From assembly GCA_023407175.1 (NCBI GenBank), contig JAEYMU010000025.1, positions 62,001 to 126,000 on the forward strand: a stretch of DNA of 64,000 bases. The letters are read 5' to 3'. The DNA comes from Bacillota bacterium. GTDB lineage: Bacteria > Bacillota_A > Clostridia > Lachnospirales > Lachnospiraceae. The translations under genes were made by a program, and so were the position numbers. Below the pieces are notes generated by a model. That model searched no databases. It was not told the DNA's origin and saw only the letters and a list, made by a program, of their open reading frames with translations. Below, piece after piece: positions 52,712-63,160 of the stretch (the first letter of the stretch is position 1; every line of letters begins with the position of its first letter).

Positions 52712-52885
52712 CTATTTTGCGCTTTTCTCTTCTTTCGAACGATTTTTTTGGTTTCTTCCTTCACGCTTGCAGTAGGGTGGATAACGCTTATGGTTTTTGT
52801 GGTGTTCGATACAGGCCGCGCAGTTACCGAATCTTTCACAGGAGCTTTTCTTACAGGTGCATTTCTCTAATCCATTTTCCAGCAT
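52712..52885 (-). CDS. small cysteine-rich protein
   Basis: The 57-residue protein contains CTCKKSSCERFGNCAAC followed by HHKNHKRYPPYC, that is six cysteines and three histidines within 35 residues, then a very basic tail. This suggests a metal-binding knuckle. GGAGG lies five bases before the ATG at 52885. Similar mini-proteins occur in Lachnospiraceae; function unknown. Confidence 0.65.
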   Translation of the reverse strand: MLENGLEKCTCKKSSCERFGNCAACIEHHKNHKRYPPYCKREGRNQKNRSKEEKSAK

Positions 52886-52974
52886 GATTTCCTCCATATA
52901 TCTGTGTCAGGTCTGGTACAAAAAGTATCCTGGCTGATTGTTTGACTGAATTTTCGCCTCCGGGTTCTATCATA

Positions 52975-53571
52975 TTACTTCATATACTTATAGGTATATG
53001 AAGTGAAACCCTTATCTACGGTCAGCAGCTCCTCTTTATGGATGCAGGCATGACACTCAAAGTCCAGCCGTATTATATAGGGCATATAATTCAAAATCCG
53101 AAGAAAGCTCTCATGATTGTAGGAGGGGTCAAAATAAAGCAGGATGGAGCTTAGGGCTGTTGCATGAGTACCAAGGAGAATGCTTTCACCGGGATGGCTT
53201 TTCAGCAGCTCGAAGACCGCCTCGATGTTTCTTTGCTGGACACTGCCGATCGCTTCTCCGCCCTCCTCATGAAATTCAAAATCCTCCCAGCGCTTTTTCA
53301 ATAATCTAAGATTACTGCCTCCTGGGCCGCCCTTTCTTTCCCGGAGCCGTTCATCAGTGGCTACGGTCAGACCATGTGCTATGGCACACTCCCGAATCGT
53401 ATCGATACTTCTGACATAGGGACTTGCAATGGCAAAGTCCAGAGGGATGCTTTGCATGACTTCGGCTACCTTGCGGCTGTCCATCAACCCCTCCGCTGTC
53501 AGCGGTCTGGTACGGTCCTCCTTCCAGTTGTGTTCCGGTAAAGCATGCCTTACAAAATAAATATGTGTCAT
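52975..53571 (-). CDS. histidine phosphatase family protein
   Basis: The 198-residue protein starts MTHIYFVRHALPEHNW with the catalytic RH (RHA instead of RHG) and has a second histidine in LLGTHATALSSILL near residue 135, as in phosphoglycerate mutase-like phosphatases. The substrate is unknown. GGGAGG fixes the start at 53571. It is 60 bases downstream of parC in the same orientation and likely belongs to that operon. Confidence 0.85.
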   Translation of the reverse strand: MTHIYFVRHALPEHNWKEDRTRPLTAEGLMDSRKVAEVMQSIPLDFAIASPYVRSIDTIRECAIAHGLTVATDERLRERKGGPGGSNLRLLKKRWEDFEFHEEGGEAIGSVQQRNIEAVFELLKSHPGESILLGTHATALSSILLYFDPSYNHESFLRILNYMPYIIRLDFECHACIHKEELLTVDKGFTSYTYKYMK

Positions 53572-53631
53572 TCCAACCTCCCTTTTGACGTTGACCCGCG
53601 ATTTGGGCGGCAGCACAAATTTACCATTCGA

Positions 53632-55890
53632 CTAGGTCAGTGCCGCTTTCTGTCCCTTATCCCCGCGTTTGCGGTTGCGTACCTTCTTGGCACTTAGGGT
53701 CTTATCATTCCAGGTAAAGGTATCAATATTCTGGTTTAATGCAGTTGCATAGCATACGGTATCATTTTTATCGAGGGTGATGGCCTTGACACCCCGGCTG
53801 GTCTTCTTTAGCTCGCTTACCTCTGATAGGGAGAAGCCAAGGGACAGGCCTTTTTCTGTTAGTATGATAACCTTGATGCCACCAGCCCAGCTTGACATAA
53901 CCTCGGAGGCGGAGAGCGGGCAGATGGACACTACCTCATCCTTCTCCTCAAGCTTGGTTGCGGCAATCTGGGAGCGGTTGGTCTCAAACTCTACGCCGGA
54001 GACCTGCTTGATATAGCCGAATTTGGTAGTAAATAATAATTGTGCTTCAAAGAGCCGTTCAAAGGAGGTATACAGGATGACATTTTCTTTATCCAGCTTG
54101 CACAGCGTATGGATCAGTACGCCCTTATCCTTCAGCTTGCAGCGAGGAATGCTTTCCGCTTTTACCTGGTACATATTTCCCTCGGCGGTAAAGATGCACA
54201 GCCGGTCATTACTCCTCATGGGAACAACATGGACGAATTCCTTCAGATTATCCTCCGAGGCCCGGGTATAGCTGGTGGCATCGACGGATTTGGTATAGCC
54301 AAAGCGGTCGATCAGGATATAGATGTCTTCAATCTTAACCTCCTCCACATAGTCAGAGCTGGCTGCATTCGCAAGCTGGGTTCGTCTGGGGGTGTGGAAA
54401 AGCTTCTTATATTCCTTTAACCGGCCCTTGATTACCTTGTATAATTCTCTGGTGCTGCCGAGTATTCTCCGGTATTCCTCAATGGAGCTTTGCAGGGAGG
54501 TGTCCTCCTCATGCAGCTTAAGGATTTCCAGTCCGATTAATTTGCTAAGCTGCATTGCTAGGATGGCATCTGCCTGTCGCTCGGTAAAATCAAGGGCCTT
54601 TGCCTCCTTTTCTGATTTGGCAGATTTGAATTTAATCCCTTCGGTATTTCCTTCGATCAGACAGCTTTTGGCCTGCTTGATGGAGGAGCTTCCCCGCAGG
54701 ATTTCGATAATCAGGTCAATCACATCGGTTGCCCGTATCAGCCCGCCGACAATTTCCAGCCGCTTGATGGCTTTATCCAGCAGATATTCATATTCCTTGG
54801 TATACAGCTCAACCTGGAAATCCACAAATTCCGAGATTAGGGTCTTTAGATTAAAGGTAATCGGCTGCTGGTCCTTCACGGCAAGCAGGTTGGCACTATA
54901 GGTATCCTCCATGGAGGTTTTCTTATAAAGACCATTCAGCAGGTTATCAAGGTCACGATCCTTCTTAACCTCGATTACTACACGAATACCCTCCTTGGAG
55001 GATTCATCACGGATATCATAGATTTCATCAAAAACCTTGTCCTTTACCAGAGTGGCAAGACCCTCCACCAGCTTGGTCTTATTGCCGGCAACGGTATAGG
55101 GTATTTCAGTAATTACAATATTCTTTCTTCCGTTGTCGCCGTTTTCTATCTCAACCTTGGAACGGATTTTTATTTTTCCCTCGCCGGTTTCATAAAGTGA
55201 GGTCAGCTCATCCTGGTTAATGATAATTCCCCCGGTGGGAAAATCAGGTGCAGGAATATGATGCATCAGCTTCTCTATGGTTATATCAGGGTTATCCATA
55301 TAGGCGATAACACCGTCAATCACCTCGTCCGGGTTATGGGGAGGGATGTTGGTAGCCATACCTACCGCGATACCGGTGGTTCCGTTGATCAGGAGGTTGG
55401 GTATCATTGCCGGAAGGACGGAGGGCTCTTTTTCGCTGTCATCAAAGTTGGGGACAAACTCGACCAAACCCTTCTCCAGATGATCTAACAAAGTCATGGC
55501 TCCGGGGGATAATCTGGCCTCGGTATAACGCATGGCAGCGGCTCCGTCTCCGTCGATGGAACCGAAATTACCATGTCCGTCCACCAGGGGGACCCTGAGG
55601 GAATAATCCTCGGTCATCCGGACTAAAGCCTCATAGATGGAGCTGTCTCCGTGGGGGTGGTATTTACCCATGGTATCGCCGACGATACGGGCGCTCTTAC
55701 GATGGGGCCTGGAGGGCTCCAGGCCAAGCTCTATCATGGAATACAGAATTCTTCTTTGAACCGGCTTTAAGCCGTCCCGGACGTCGGGCAATGCTCTGGC
55801 GATAATAACACTCATCGCATAATCCCGGTAGCTGTTTTTCATCTCCTCGGAAAAATCCATCTGGATGATCTGATCGGACATTTTCTTCAT
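53632..55890 (-). CDS. parC: type IIA topoisomerase subunit A (topoisomerase IV ParC)
   Basis: The 752-residue subunit cuts and rejoins DNA. The QRR region [13 protein letters not shown] (near 41-53) and the catalytic tyrosine in [12 protein letters not shown] near residue 120 are present, followed by the tower and coiled-coil regions and a short C-terminal propeller (from about 500). No GyrA-box (QRRGGKG) is seen, which supports ParC rather than GyrA. GGAGG precedes the ATG. It follows parE by 87 bases. Confidence 0.9.
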   Translation of the reverse strand: MKKMSDQIIQMDFSEEMKNSYRDYAMSVIIARALPDVRDGLKPVQRRILYSMIELGLEPSRPHRKSARIVGDTMGKYHPHGDSSIYEALVRMTEDYSLRVPLVDGHGNFGSIDGDGAAAMRYTEARLSPGAMTLLDHLEKGLVEFVPNFDDSEKEPSVLPAMIPNLLINGTTGIAVGMATNIPPHNPDEVIDGVIAYMDNPDITIEKLMHHIPAPDFPTGGIIINQDELTSLYETGEGKIKIRSKVEIENGDNGRKNIVITEIPYTVAGNKTKLVEGLATLVKDKVFDEIYDIRDESSKEGIRVVIEVKKDRDLDNLLNGLYKKTSMEDTYSANLLAVKDQQPITFNLKTLISEFVDFQVELYTKEYEYLLDKAIKRLEIVGGLIRATDVIDLIIEILRGSSSIKQAKSCLIEGNTEGIKFKSAKSEKEAKALDFTERQADAILAMQLSKLIGLEILKLHEEDTSLQSSIEEYRRILGSTRELYKVIKGRLKEYKKLFHTPRRTQLANAASSDYVEEVKIEDIYILIDRFGYTKSVDATSYTRASEDNLKEFVHVVPMRSNDRLCIFTAEGNMYQVKAESIPRCKLKDKGVLIHTLCKLDKENVILYTSFERLFEAQLLFTTKFGYIKQVSGVEFETNRSQIAATKLEEKDEVVSICPLSASEVMSSWAGGIKVIILTEKGLSLGFSLSEVSELKKTSRGVKAITLDKNDTVCYATALNQNIDTFTWNDKTLSAKKVRNRKRGDKGQKAALT

Positions 55891-55977
55891 CGTATAACCT
55901 CCAAATTAAATTATAGTAACCATTCAGAGCCAAACTCCAAAACACTGCGTGCTTCCTGGCTTTGAACAGTTACACAG

Positions 55978-57909
55978 TTATATATCAAGCTTTGCGTATT
56001 TTGCTTCCTCCAGGATAAAGGTACGCCTGGGCGGAACATTGCTGCTCATTAGCATACTGGTGATTTCATCAGCCTCGACGGTATCGCTGATGGAAATCTG
56101 GGCGAGGATGCGGGTATCGGGATCTAGGGTGGTCTCCCAGAGCTGATGGGCATCCATCTCACCTAAGCCCTTGTAGCGCTGGAGGTTTAATATTTTATTG
56201 CCCTCCGCCTTGCGGAATTTCTCCAGCTCAAAATCGTTGAACAGGTATTCGGACTGCTTCGTTTTCTTTCCCTTTCCATTGGTTTCATACTCTACCTTAT
56301 AAAGAGGGGGAAGTCCCCGGTATACCTTGCCGTTTAAAACCAGCTCCGGCATGAAGCGGTAGAAGAAGGTCAGAAGCAGTGTACTGATATGAGCACCGTC
56401 CACATCGGCATCGGTCAGGATGATGATTTTGTCATAACGAAGCTTGTTTATGTCAAATTCATCTCCGATCCCGCAGCCAAAGGAGGCAATCATCGACTTT
56501 ATCTCATTGTTAACTAAAATTTTCTCCAGGGTAGCCTTCTCCACATTCAGGATTTTACCGCGCAGCGGCAGCACTGCCTGGGTACGGCGGTTTCTTGCGG
56601 TCTTTACGGTACCGCCGGCGGAATCACCCTCCACGATATATAATTCACATTCCTCCGCTTTTTTGGAGGAGCAGGAGGCAAGCTTGCTGCGGGTGTCCAC
56701 ATCGCTTAGCTGCTTCATGACGGCGGTTCTCGCCTTATCGCTGGCGCGTCTTGCGTTAAAGGATTTCAGAGAATTATCCAGGATGCCCTTCAATACCTCG
56801 ATATGCTTGTCCAGGTAACGCGTGGCTTCGGTGGAAAATACGTCATCCACCGCACTTTTAGCATCGGTATTGCCTAGCTTGGTTTTTGTCTGCCCCTCAA
56901 ACTGAGGATCGGGATGCTTGATCGATATAATTGCCATCAGACCGTTACGGATATCCTTGCCGTCGAAATTCTCATCCTTCTCCTTTAAGATGCCAAGCTC
57001 TCTGGCGTACTGGTTCATGACACGGGTGAGGCCGGTTTTAAAGCCTGTGACGAGGGTTCCTCCGTCCACCACATTGATACGGTTACAGTAGGCGTTGATC
57101 TGCTCCGAATAGCTGTCGGTATACTGAAAGGCGATTTCCACCTCGATATCGCCGCTTTTTCCCTCCAGATAGATGGGTTCCTCATGAATTGGTGTCATCT
57201 CACGGGTAAGATAGGATACAAAGCTTTTAATTCCGTATTCCTCCTGGTAGGTCTTGACGATTCCCGTAAGCTGGTCGGTAAAGTTGATTAAAATGTTTTT
57301 ATTAAGAAAGGCGATTTCCTTAAGCTTCTTATGTATCATATCGGCTTTGAATTCGACAGTTTCAAAGATTGTATCATCAGGATAGAAGATTACCTTGGTA
57401 CCGGTATCTGATTTATTGCATTTGCCCACAACAGGGAGCAAACCTTCCTCCAGCTTTGTAACAGGATGTCCGCCGTTTATATATTCATCCCGGTAGATTT
57501 TCCCGTCTCTTTTGACCTCGACGATCATACGCTTGGAGAGTGCATTTACCACGGAAGCACCTACTCCGTGAAGGCCGCCTGATACCTTATAGACAGAGCC
57601 GTCGAATTTACCGCCGGCATGAAGGATGGTATAGACAACACGGACGGTGGGTATGTGCTTGGTGGGGTGGATATCGACCGGTACGCCGCGGCCATTGTCA
57701 CAAATCTCAATACCGCCATCCTTTAATAAGGTAATGTCAATCTTTGTACAAAAACCGGCCAGGTGTTCATCGATGCCGTTATCAAGTATTTCCCAGATCA
57801 GATGGTGCAGGCCCCTGGGTCCGGTGCTGCCGATATACATACCGGGACGTTTTCTTACTGCCTCCAGGCCCTCTAAAACGACAATCTGGCTTCCACTGTA
57901 TTGCTCCAT
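55978..57909 (-). CDS. parE: type IIA topoisomerase subunit B (topoisomerase IV ParE)
   Basis: The 643-residue ATPase subunit has the GHKL motifs EILDNGIDEH (near 42), DNGRGVP and GGLHGVGASVVNAL. The TOPRIM domain has EGDSAGG (near 425), PLRGKILNVEKA and the metal-binding DADVDGAHI. Length and the parE-parC order fit topoisomerase IV; a separate gyrBA pair is expected elsewhere. GGAGG precedes the ATG. Confidence 0.92.
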   Translation of the reverse strand: MEQYSGSQIVVLEGLEAVRKRPGMYIGSTGPRGLHHLIWEILDNGIDEHLAGFCTKIDITLLKDGGIEICDNGRGVPVDIHPTKHIPTVRVVYTILHAGGKFDGSVYKVSGGLHGVGASVVNALSKRMIVEVKRDGKIYRDEYINGGHPVTKLEEGLLPVVGKCNKSDTGTKVIFYPDDTIFETVEFKADMIHKKLKEIAFLNKNILINFTDQLTGIVKTYQEEYGIKSFVSYLTREMTPIHEEPIYLEGKSGDIEVEIAFQYTDSYSEQINAYCNRINVVDGGTLVTGFKTGLTRVMNQYARELGILKEKDENFDGKDIRNGLMAIISIKHPDPQFEGQTKTKLGNTDAKSAVDDVFSTEATRYLDKHIEVLKGILDNSLKSFNARRASDKARTAVMKQLSDVDTRSKLASCSSKKAEECELYIVEGDSAGGTVKTARNRRTQAVLPLRGKILNVEKATLEKILVNNEIKSMIASFGCGIGDEFDINKLRYDKIIILTDADVDGAHISTLLLTFFYRFMPELVLNGKVYRGLPPLYKVEYETNGKGKKTKQSEYLFNDFELEKFRKAEGNKILNLQRYKGLGEMDAHQLWETTLDPDTRILAQISISDTVEADEITSMLMSSNVPPRRTFILEEAKYAKLDI

Positions 57910-58007
57910 AAAAAACCTCCATATACCCCATAATCAAATTCGTAATTACTTATGATGTCAAAAGCTATCATTTATGAATACTATGAAATGTTGACTCACT
58001 TCTTTGG

Positions 58008-58036
58008 ATTATAACATAAGCAAAAAAAGATTTCCA
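58008..58036 (-). promoter_or_regulatory. promoter of parE-parC
   Basis: On the minus strand TGGAAA (58031-58036) and a perfect TATAAT (58008-58013) with 17-base spacing, about 100 bases before parE. Confidence 0.55.
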
Positions 58037-58148
58037 GTACACAATCATATGTTCGGCCGAAAGGCAGTCATTTCCTTGGAGTGCACGAATCAAATTAATG
58101 AATAAAAACGTAAATAAAAAAGAAATCCACGAATAAACAAAAAAACAA

Positions 58149-58176
58149 TTGAAAAAAACATAAAATGATGTATAAT
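58149..58176 (+). promoter_or_regulatory. promoter of the PHP-lysA unit
   Basis: TTGAAA (58149-58154) and TATAAT (58171-58176), 16-base spacing. The 200-base leader that follows has a CCCCCTTT/AAAGGGGG hairpin (58202-58228) but no recognised riboswitch, including no lysine riboswitch. Confidence 0.6.
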
Positions 58177-58385
58177 AGGAGCAATTATTTATTACAAATT
58201 ACCCCCTTTCAGCTTGAACAAAAGGGGGAATTCTTACGGTTTTGTGGAATTATAGCGAAAATTGTTAGAAATGGTAGCTTTCGTTATTAGGAATATTTAT
58301 GCATTTGGAGCTTTATTATAATTTTCAGAGAAGCTTTTGTGCTATAAATTTCTTGTCAGCAATTCGGAAAGGTTAAGGTGCTTTT

Positions 58386-59057
58386 ATGGGCCTGTATCAA
58401 TATGAAACACATCTTCACACTACGGAAGCCAGTGCCTGTTCGCAAAGGAGCGCAGAGGAACAGGTCCGTTTTTTTAAGGATGCCGGTTACGCTGGAATTA
58501 TTGTTACCGATCACTTCTTCAACGGGAATACAAGTGTACCGAAAAGCCTGCCCTGGACAGAAAGAATTGACTTGTTTTGCAGGGGCTATGAAAATGCCAG
58601 AGAGGAAGGCGAAAGGGTTGGACTTTCCGTTTTCTTTGGCTGGGAGGCGGGGTTTCACGGAACAGAATTTTTGATTTACGGATTGGATAAGGAATGGTTG
58701 AAAAATCATCCGGACATCCTGTCCTGGTCGGTGGAGGAGCAGTATCGGCGGGTCCATGCAGACGGCGGCTTTGTTGTACATGCGCACCCCTTCCGTGTTC
58801 GTCCTTATATTAAGGAAATTCGGCTGTATCCTGAGTATGTGGATGCGGTGGAGGTAATTAATATCGGCAATCGGAACCAGGATTTCGACCGAAAAGCATT
58901 GTTATACGCCAAAAAGCATAATTTGCCGGTTACAGCAGGTACGGACGCCCATGGCATAGAGCATACCCAAAGCGGTGTAGCATTTCCCTATCCGCTAAGG
59001 AGTATTGAAGATTTTATCACCGGAATCCGTGCCGGGGAACATGAACTGATCAAATAA
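58386..59057 (+). CDS. PHP-domain phosphoesterase
   Basis: The 223-residue protein has the PHP metal motifs: YETHLHT near residue 6, VTDHF near 40, WEAGFH near 84, HAHPFR near 132 and GTDAHG near 193. PHP enzymes hydrolyse phosphoesters, sometimes of nucleotides or histidinol phosphate; the exact substrate is not determined. AAGGTG precedes the ATG. lysA follows after 32 bases. Confidence 0.85.
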   Translation: MGLYQYETHLHTTEASACSQRSAEEQVRFFKDAGYAGIIVTDHFFNGNTSVPKSLPWTERIDLFCRGYENAREEGERVGLSVFFGWEAGFHGTEFLIYGLDKEWLKNHPDILSWSVEEQYRRVHADGGFVVHAHPFRVRPYIKEIRLYPEYVDAVEVINIGNRNQDFDRKALLYAKKHNLPVTAGTDAHGIEHTQSGVAFPYPLRSIEDFITGIRAGEHELIK

Positions 59058-59089
59058 AATAATCATTACATCCAGACAGGAGGTTACTT

Positions 59090-60355
59090 ATGAAAACACC
59101 ATTTGTTACAAAGGAACAGCTGCTTGAAATTACGAAAAAATATCCGACCCCCTTTCATATCTACGATGAGAAAGGTATCCGCGAGAATGCCAGAAAGCTG
59201 AATCAAGCCTTTGCATGGAATAAGGGCTTTAAGGAATATTTTGCAGTCAAGGCTACTCCGAATCCTTATATAATTAATATATTGAAGGAAGAGGGCTGCG
59301 GAGTGGACTGTTCTTCCTTAACCGAGCTTATGCTGTCCGAGGCTCTTGGCTTTCAGGGAGATGATATCATGTTTTCCTCTAATGCAACACCGCCGAAGGA
59401 ATTTATCAAGGCGAGGGAGTTGAATTCAATCATTAATCTGGATGACTATACTCACATTGATTTCCTGGAGAAAGCGGCAGGAATTCCAGAGAAGATCTGC
59501 TGCCGTTATAATCCGGGCGGAGTATTTAAGACAGCAAACGGCATTATGGATAATCCGGGAGATGCGAAATACGGCTTTACGAAGGAACAGCTTTTTGACG
59601 GCTTTCGCAGGCTTAAGGAAAAAGGGGTTAAGGAATTCGGCATTCATTCCTTCCTGGCAAGCAACACGGCTTCTGAGGAATATTATCCGACTCTTGCAGG
59701 TATCCTGTTTGAGCTTGCAGTCGAGCTTCACGAAAAGACCGGTGCCGATATCAAATTCATTAACCTTTCCGGTGGTGTGGGGATACCCTATAAACCGGAG
59801 GCAAGGGCAAATGATATCATGAAGATCGGAGAAGAGGTACGAAAGGAATTCGAAAGAGTGCTCGTACCCGCCGGAATGGGTGATATGGCTATCTTTACAG
59901 AGCTTGGACGTTATATGCTGGCACCTTATGGACACCTGGTGGCAACCGCTATTCATGAGAAGCATATATATAAGGAATATATCGGTCTGGATGCCTGTGC
60001 GGTAAATTTGATGAGACCGGCCATGTATGGGGCATACCATCATATCACGGTTATGGGCAAGGAAAATGAGCCCTGCGACCATAAATACGATGTGACCGGT
60101 TCCCTTTGTGAGAACAATGACAAATTTGCTATTGACCGCATGCTGCCAAAGATCGATATCGGCGATTTTATTGTAATTCATGATACCGGGGCCCACGGTT
60201 ATGCAATGGGCTATAACTATAACGGCAAGCTGAAGTCCGCCGAGCTTTTATTAAAGGAGGACGGCTCCGTACAGCTGATCAGAAGGGCAGAGACACCGAA
60301 GGATTATTTTGCAACCTTTGATTTTTCCGATCTGTTAAAGAATTTGAGTGAATAG
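59090..60355 (+). CDS. lysA: diaminopimelate decarboxylase-type PLP enzyme
   Basis: The 421-residue enzyme decarboxylates meso-diaminopimelate to lysine. It has the PLP lysine in YFAVKATPNP near residue 53, GIHSFLASN near 185, the glycine-rich LSGGVGIPY, and the substrate-site Cys in SLCENNDK near 345. The HSFLASN form and the length mark a LysA variant common in Clostridia. AGGAGG precedes the ATG. The 285 bases after it hold a doubtful short frame and the greA promoter. Confidence 0.88.
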   Translation: MKTPFVTKEQLLEITKKYPTPFHIYDEKGIRENARKLNQAFAWNKGFKEYFAVKATPNPYIINILKEEGCGVDCSSLTELMLSEALGFQGDDIMFSSNATPPKEFIKARELNSIINLDDYTHIDFLEKAAGIPEKICCRYNPGGVFKTANGIMDNPGDAKYGFTKEQLFDGFRRLKEKGVKEFGIHSFLASNTASEEYYPTLAGILFELAVELHEKTGADIKFINLSGGVGIPYKPEARANDIMKIGEEVRKEFERVLVPAGMGDMAIFTELGRYMLAPYGHLVATAIHEKHIYKEYIGLDACAVNLMRPAMYGAYHHITVMGKENEPCDHKYDVTGSLCENNDKFAIDRMLPKIDIGDFIVIHDTGAHGYAMGYNYNGKLKSAELLLKEDGSVQLIRRAETPKDYFATFDFSDLLKNLSE

Positions 60356-60559
60356 GACGATAAATGCTTTGAATGTAAAATTCAGTAAAAATACAGGGAT
60401 ATTTCTTAACAGAATATTCATGGAACGAAAGAATATTTTATCAGGTTTAAAGATAAGATATAATGTATCTTTTGAGGAGGTTATCCAGCCCTGTATTTTG
60501 CATAAAGAAGAACTGAAAATTATGGGCTGTAAGCCAAAAAAAGACACATTTTAATCAGG

Positions 60560-60611
60560 TTGACAATATACAATCGATACGATATAATACTTTGAATGTA
60601 TTGTATATTGT
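60560..60611 (+). promoter_or_regulatory. greA: greA promoter with a surrounding 12-bp inverted repeat
   Basis: TTGACA (60560-60565) and TATAAT (60583-60588), 17-base spacing, is close to ideal. ACAATATACAAT (60563-60574) and its exact complement ATTGTATATTGT (60600-60611) flank the -10 box and start site. Because the left arm lies before the transcription start, the repeat is more likely a protein operator than an RNA hairpin. Confidence 0.8.
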
Positions 60612-60640
60612 AAAAAAGCAATATGGAGGAAGGGTGTTTT

Positions 60641-61126
60641 ATGGTAGAAAAGAAAAACATATTGACTTATGAGGGACTTAGACAGCTGGAGGAAGAGCTT
60701 CAGGATCTGAAGGTTAACCAAAGAAAACTAGTTGCACAAAAGATTAAGGAAGCAAGAGAGCAGGGGGATCTTTCTGAAAATGCAGAGTATGATGCTGCGA
60801 AAGACGAGCAGAGAGACATAGAGGCTCGTATTGAGGAAATAGATAAGATTCTTAAAAATGCCGAGGTTGTAGTCGAGGATGAGGTAGATGTCGATGTAAT
60901 CAATATCGGTTGTAGAATTAAGATTTTTGATATGGAATATAACGAGGAACTGGAATATAAACTTGTTGGCTCCACAGAGGCAAACAGCCTTCGTGGTAAG
61001 ATTTCCAATGAATCGCCTCTGGGAAGAGCTTTGATCGGTAAAAGGGTCGGCGATGTCGTAAATGTTGAAACACATGCAGGCTCCATGCAGTATAAGATTC
61101 TGGAAATTCAGAAATCAAGTTTATAA
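60641..61126 (+). CDS. greA: transcription elongation factor GreA
   Basis: The 161-residue factor rescues backtracked RNA polymerase. It has the N-terminal antiparallel coiled coil (about 8-75) with the acidic tip at DLSENAEYDAAKDEQ and the C-terminal FKBP-like domain with GRALIGKRVGDVVNVETHAG. The ATG at 60641 is preceded by GGAGGAAGGG. It is followed by lysS at 46 bases, a common Firmicutes pairing. Confidence 0.96.
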   Translation: MVEKKNILTYEGLRQLEEELQDLKVNQRKLVAQKIKEAREQGDLSENAEYDAAKDEQRDIEARIEEIDKILKNAEVVVEDEVDVDVINIGCRIKIFDMEYNEELEYKLVGSTEANSLRGKISNESPLGRALIGKRVGDVVNVETHAGSMQYKILEIQKSSL

Positions 61127-61171
61127 AATACCGGTAAGCAAAAGTGTTTACCGCGATAAGAGGTGCGATTC

Positions 61172-62659
61172 ATGGCGGATGAAAGAATACAGGAAGAGCA
61201 GGATATTAATGAATTATTGAAGGTACGGCGGGAAAAGCTCGCTCAGCTTCAGGAGAGCGGCAATGACCCATTCCAGATCATGAAGTATGAGGTAACCAAC
61301 CGCTCCGGCGAGATTATCGGCCGTTTTGAAGAGTTTGAGGGAAAAGAGGTTTCCATCGCCGGACGTATTATGTCAAAGAGGGTAATGGGAAAGGCTTCTT
61401 TCTGCAATATCAGGGATTTGGGCGGCGATATCCAGGCCTACGTCAAAAAGGACGAGGTTGGAGAAGAGTCTTATGCACAGTTCAAGAAATATGACATCGG
61501 TGACATTGTAGGTATTGCAGGAGAGGTATTTAAAACCCACACGGGAGAGGTATCGGTAAAGGCCCGGAAGGTAGTGCTTTTGACAAAGAGCCTGCAAATA
61601 TTACCCGAGAAATTTCATGGACTTAAGGATACGGATGTCAGATACCGCCAGCGTTATATTGACCTGATTGTCAACCCTGAGGTACGGGATACCTTTATCA
61701 AGCGTTCCCATATTATAAAAGAAATCCGTAATTACCTGGATGGCAGGGATTTTATCGAGGTGGAGACACCGGTACTGGTACCGAATGCCGGCGGAGCTGC
61801 AGCAAGACCCTTCAATACTCACCATAATGCTCTGGATCAGGATATTCATCTTAGAATTTCACTGGAACTATATTTAAAGCGTCTGATTGTAGGCGGCTTG
61901 GAACGGGTATATGAAATTGGAAGAGTATTCCGTAATGAGGGCTTATCAGTAAGACATAATCCGGAATTTACGCTTCTTGAATTATATCAGGCATATACCG
62001 ATTATTTCGGAATGATGGATTTGGTTGAGGATTTATTCCGCAATGTGGCACTTAAGGTGTTAGGCACTATGACAGTTACTTATGACGGTGTAGAGATAGA
62101 TTTATCAAAGCCCTTTGAACGGTTGACTATGGTTGATGCAGTGAAGAAATATGCCGGTGTTGATTTTGACAAGATACCGGATGAAGCTGCCGCCAAGGCT
62201 CTTGCCAAGGAGCACCATATAGAATTTGAGAACAGACATAAAAGAGGCGATATCATCAACTTATTCTTTGAGGAATATGTGGAGGAAAATCTGGTACAGC
62301 CGACCTTTATTATGGACCATCCTGTTGAAATTTCACCATTAGCCAGTAGAAAGCCGACCAATCCGGATTACACGGAGCGCTTTGAGCTGTTTATTACAAA
62401 GCGTGAGTTTGCCAATGCTTTCTCAGAACTGAATGACCCCTTGGATCAGAGAGGCCGTTTTGAAGCTCAGGAGGCCTTAAGGGCTGCCGGAGATGAGGAG
62501 GCAAATCAGCTTGACGAGGATTTCCTCACGGCACTGGAATACGGTATGCCGCCTACCGGTGGTATTGGAATCGGAGTTGATCGTTTCATTATGCTGTTAA
62601 CTGACTCTATGGCGATTAGAGATGTGCTGTTGTTCCCGACGATGAAGAATAAAGAATAA
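61172..62659 (+). CDS. lysS: lysyl-tRNA synthetase, class II
   Basis: The 495-residue enzyme charges tRNA-Lys. The N-terminal OB-fold anticodon domain (about 55-150) is followed by class II motif 2 ([21 protein letters not shown]) near 250 and motif 3 ([15 protein letters not shown]) near 470. AAGAGGTG precedes the ATG at 61172. It forms an operon with greA. Confidence 0.97.
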   Translation: MADERIQEEQDINELLKVRREKLAQLQESGNDPFQIMKYEVTNRSGEIIGRFEEFEGKEVSIAGRIMSKRVMGKASFCNIRDLGGDIQAYVKKDEVGEESYAQFKKYDIGDIVGIAGEVFKTHTGEVSVKARKVVLLTKSLQILPEKFHGLKDTDVRYRQRYIDLIVNPEVRDTFIKRSHIIKEIRNYLDGRDFIEVETPVLVPNAGGAAARPFNTHHNALDQDIHLRISLELYLKRLIVGGLERVYEIGRVFRNEGLSVRHNPEFTLLELYQAYTDYFGMMDLVEDLFRNVALKVLGTMTVTYDGVEIDLSKPFERLTMVDAVKKYAGVDFDKIPDEAAAKALAKEHHIEFENRHKRGDIINLFFEEYVEENLVQPTFIMDHPVEISPLASRKPTNPDYTERFELFITKREFANAFSELNDPLDQRGRFEAQEALRAAGDEEANQLDEDFLTALEYGMPPTGGIGIGVDRFIMLLTDSMAIRDVLLFPTMKNKE

Positions 62660-62740
62660 ATAACCCTGTATTTATACGGGATTGAGAAAACAAAGGTCAG
62701 AATTTTCGACCAACTTACGACAAAATAGTAAAGTATATTT

Positions 62741-62775
62741 AAAAGAATCTCTTGGAAACAGGGGATTCTTTTTTT
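62741..62775 (+). terminator. Rho-independent terminator of greA-lysS
   Basis: AAAAGAATCTCT pairs with GGGGATTCTTTT (with G-T pairs) and runs into TTTTTTT. A group II intron begins four bases after this T-run. Confidence 0.85.
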
Positions 62776-62778
62776 GTA

Positions 62779-63138
62779 GTGTGCCCAGTGGACACACGTT
62801 CTAACGGGTGAAAGTCCCCAATCCACCCGGCAGCCTGCAAAGAAAAAGTCAAGTGTTTTTTGTAGGAAGGTCAAAACGAAGTATCGTATGCTGAAAGCGT
62901 TGAAACTGCCTGAATGGAAGGTGCATGAGTTGGCTGACAGTCGCAAAGATTATTGGAGAGCGGCGAAGATGCTAAATTGCGTACTGACAAATAAAATAAT
63001 AGCCAGACTAGGATATATGTCCATGTCTGACTATTATCTGAAAATCTGTGAAAACTAAGGAACCGCCGTATACCGAACGGTACGTACGAGCGGTGTGGGA
63101 GGTCGGCTAATCAACTAATGGTGAGCCTCCTACCCGAT
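62779..63138 (+). mobile_element. group II intron remnant, internally deleted
   Basis: The 5' end GTGTGCCCAG and the following AACGGGTGAAAGTCCC are typical of bacterial group II introns. At 63059-63098 lies a domain V-like hairpin (ACCGC CGTATACC GAAC GGTACGTACG GCGGT) followed by GGGAGGTCGG and a domain VI region ending CCTACCCGAT. Only about 360 bases remain, while such introns are about 2-2.5 kb; most of the catalytic RNA and the reverse transcriptase gene are gone. Confidence 0.85.
62867..63058 (+). pseudogene. C-terminal fragment of the intron-encoded reverse transcriptase/maturase
   Basis: A frame without a start codon encodes KVKTKYRMLKALKLPEW, then HELADSRKDYWRAAKML and ends DYYLKICEN. 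This is the maturase (X/D) end of a group II intron protein with its characteristic SRKxYWR motif. The reverse transcriptase domain is absent. Confidence 0.85.
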
Positions 63139-63160
63139 AACGAGTAAAGAGAATAATTTA

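Noticed and set aside
58177..58385. Lysine riboswitch upstream of PHP-lysA
   Set aside because: The leader has one CCCCCTTT/AAAGGGGG hairpin but none of the conserved lysine riboswitch segments.
59426..60196. 256-codon antisense frame
   Set aside because: It lies entirely opposite lysA, which has all PLP-enzyme motifs; the long antisense frame is a codon-usage shadow.
60348..60554. 68-codon frame between lysA and greA
   Set aside because: Overlaps the lysA end, has no clear ribosome-binding site at its first ATG, and shows no recognisable family; kept only as a doubtful possibility.
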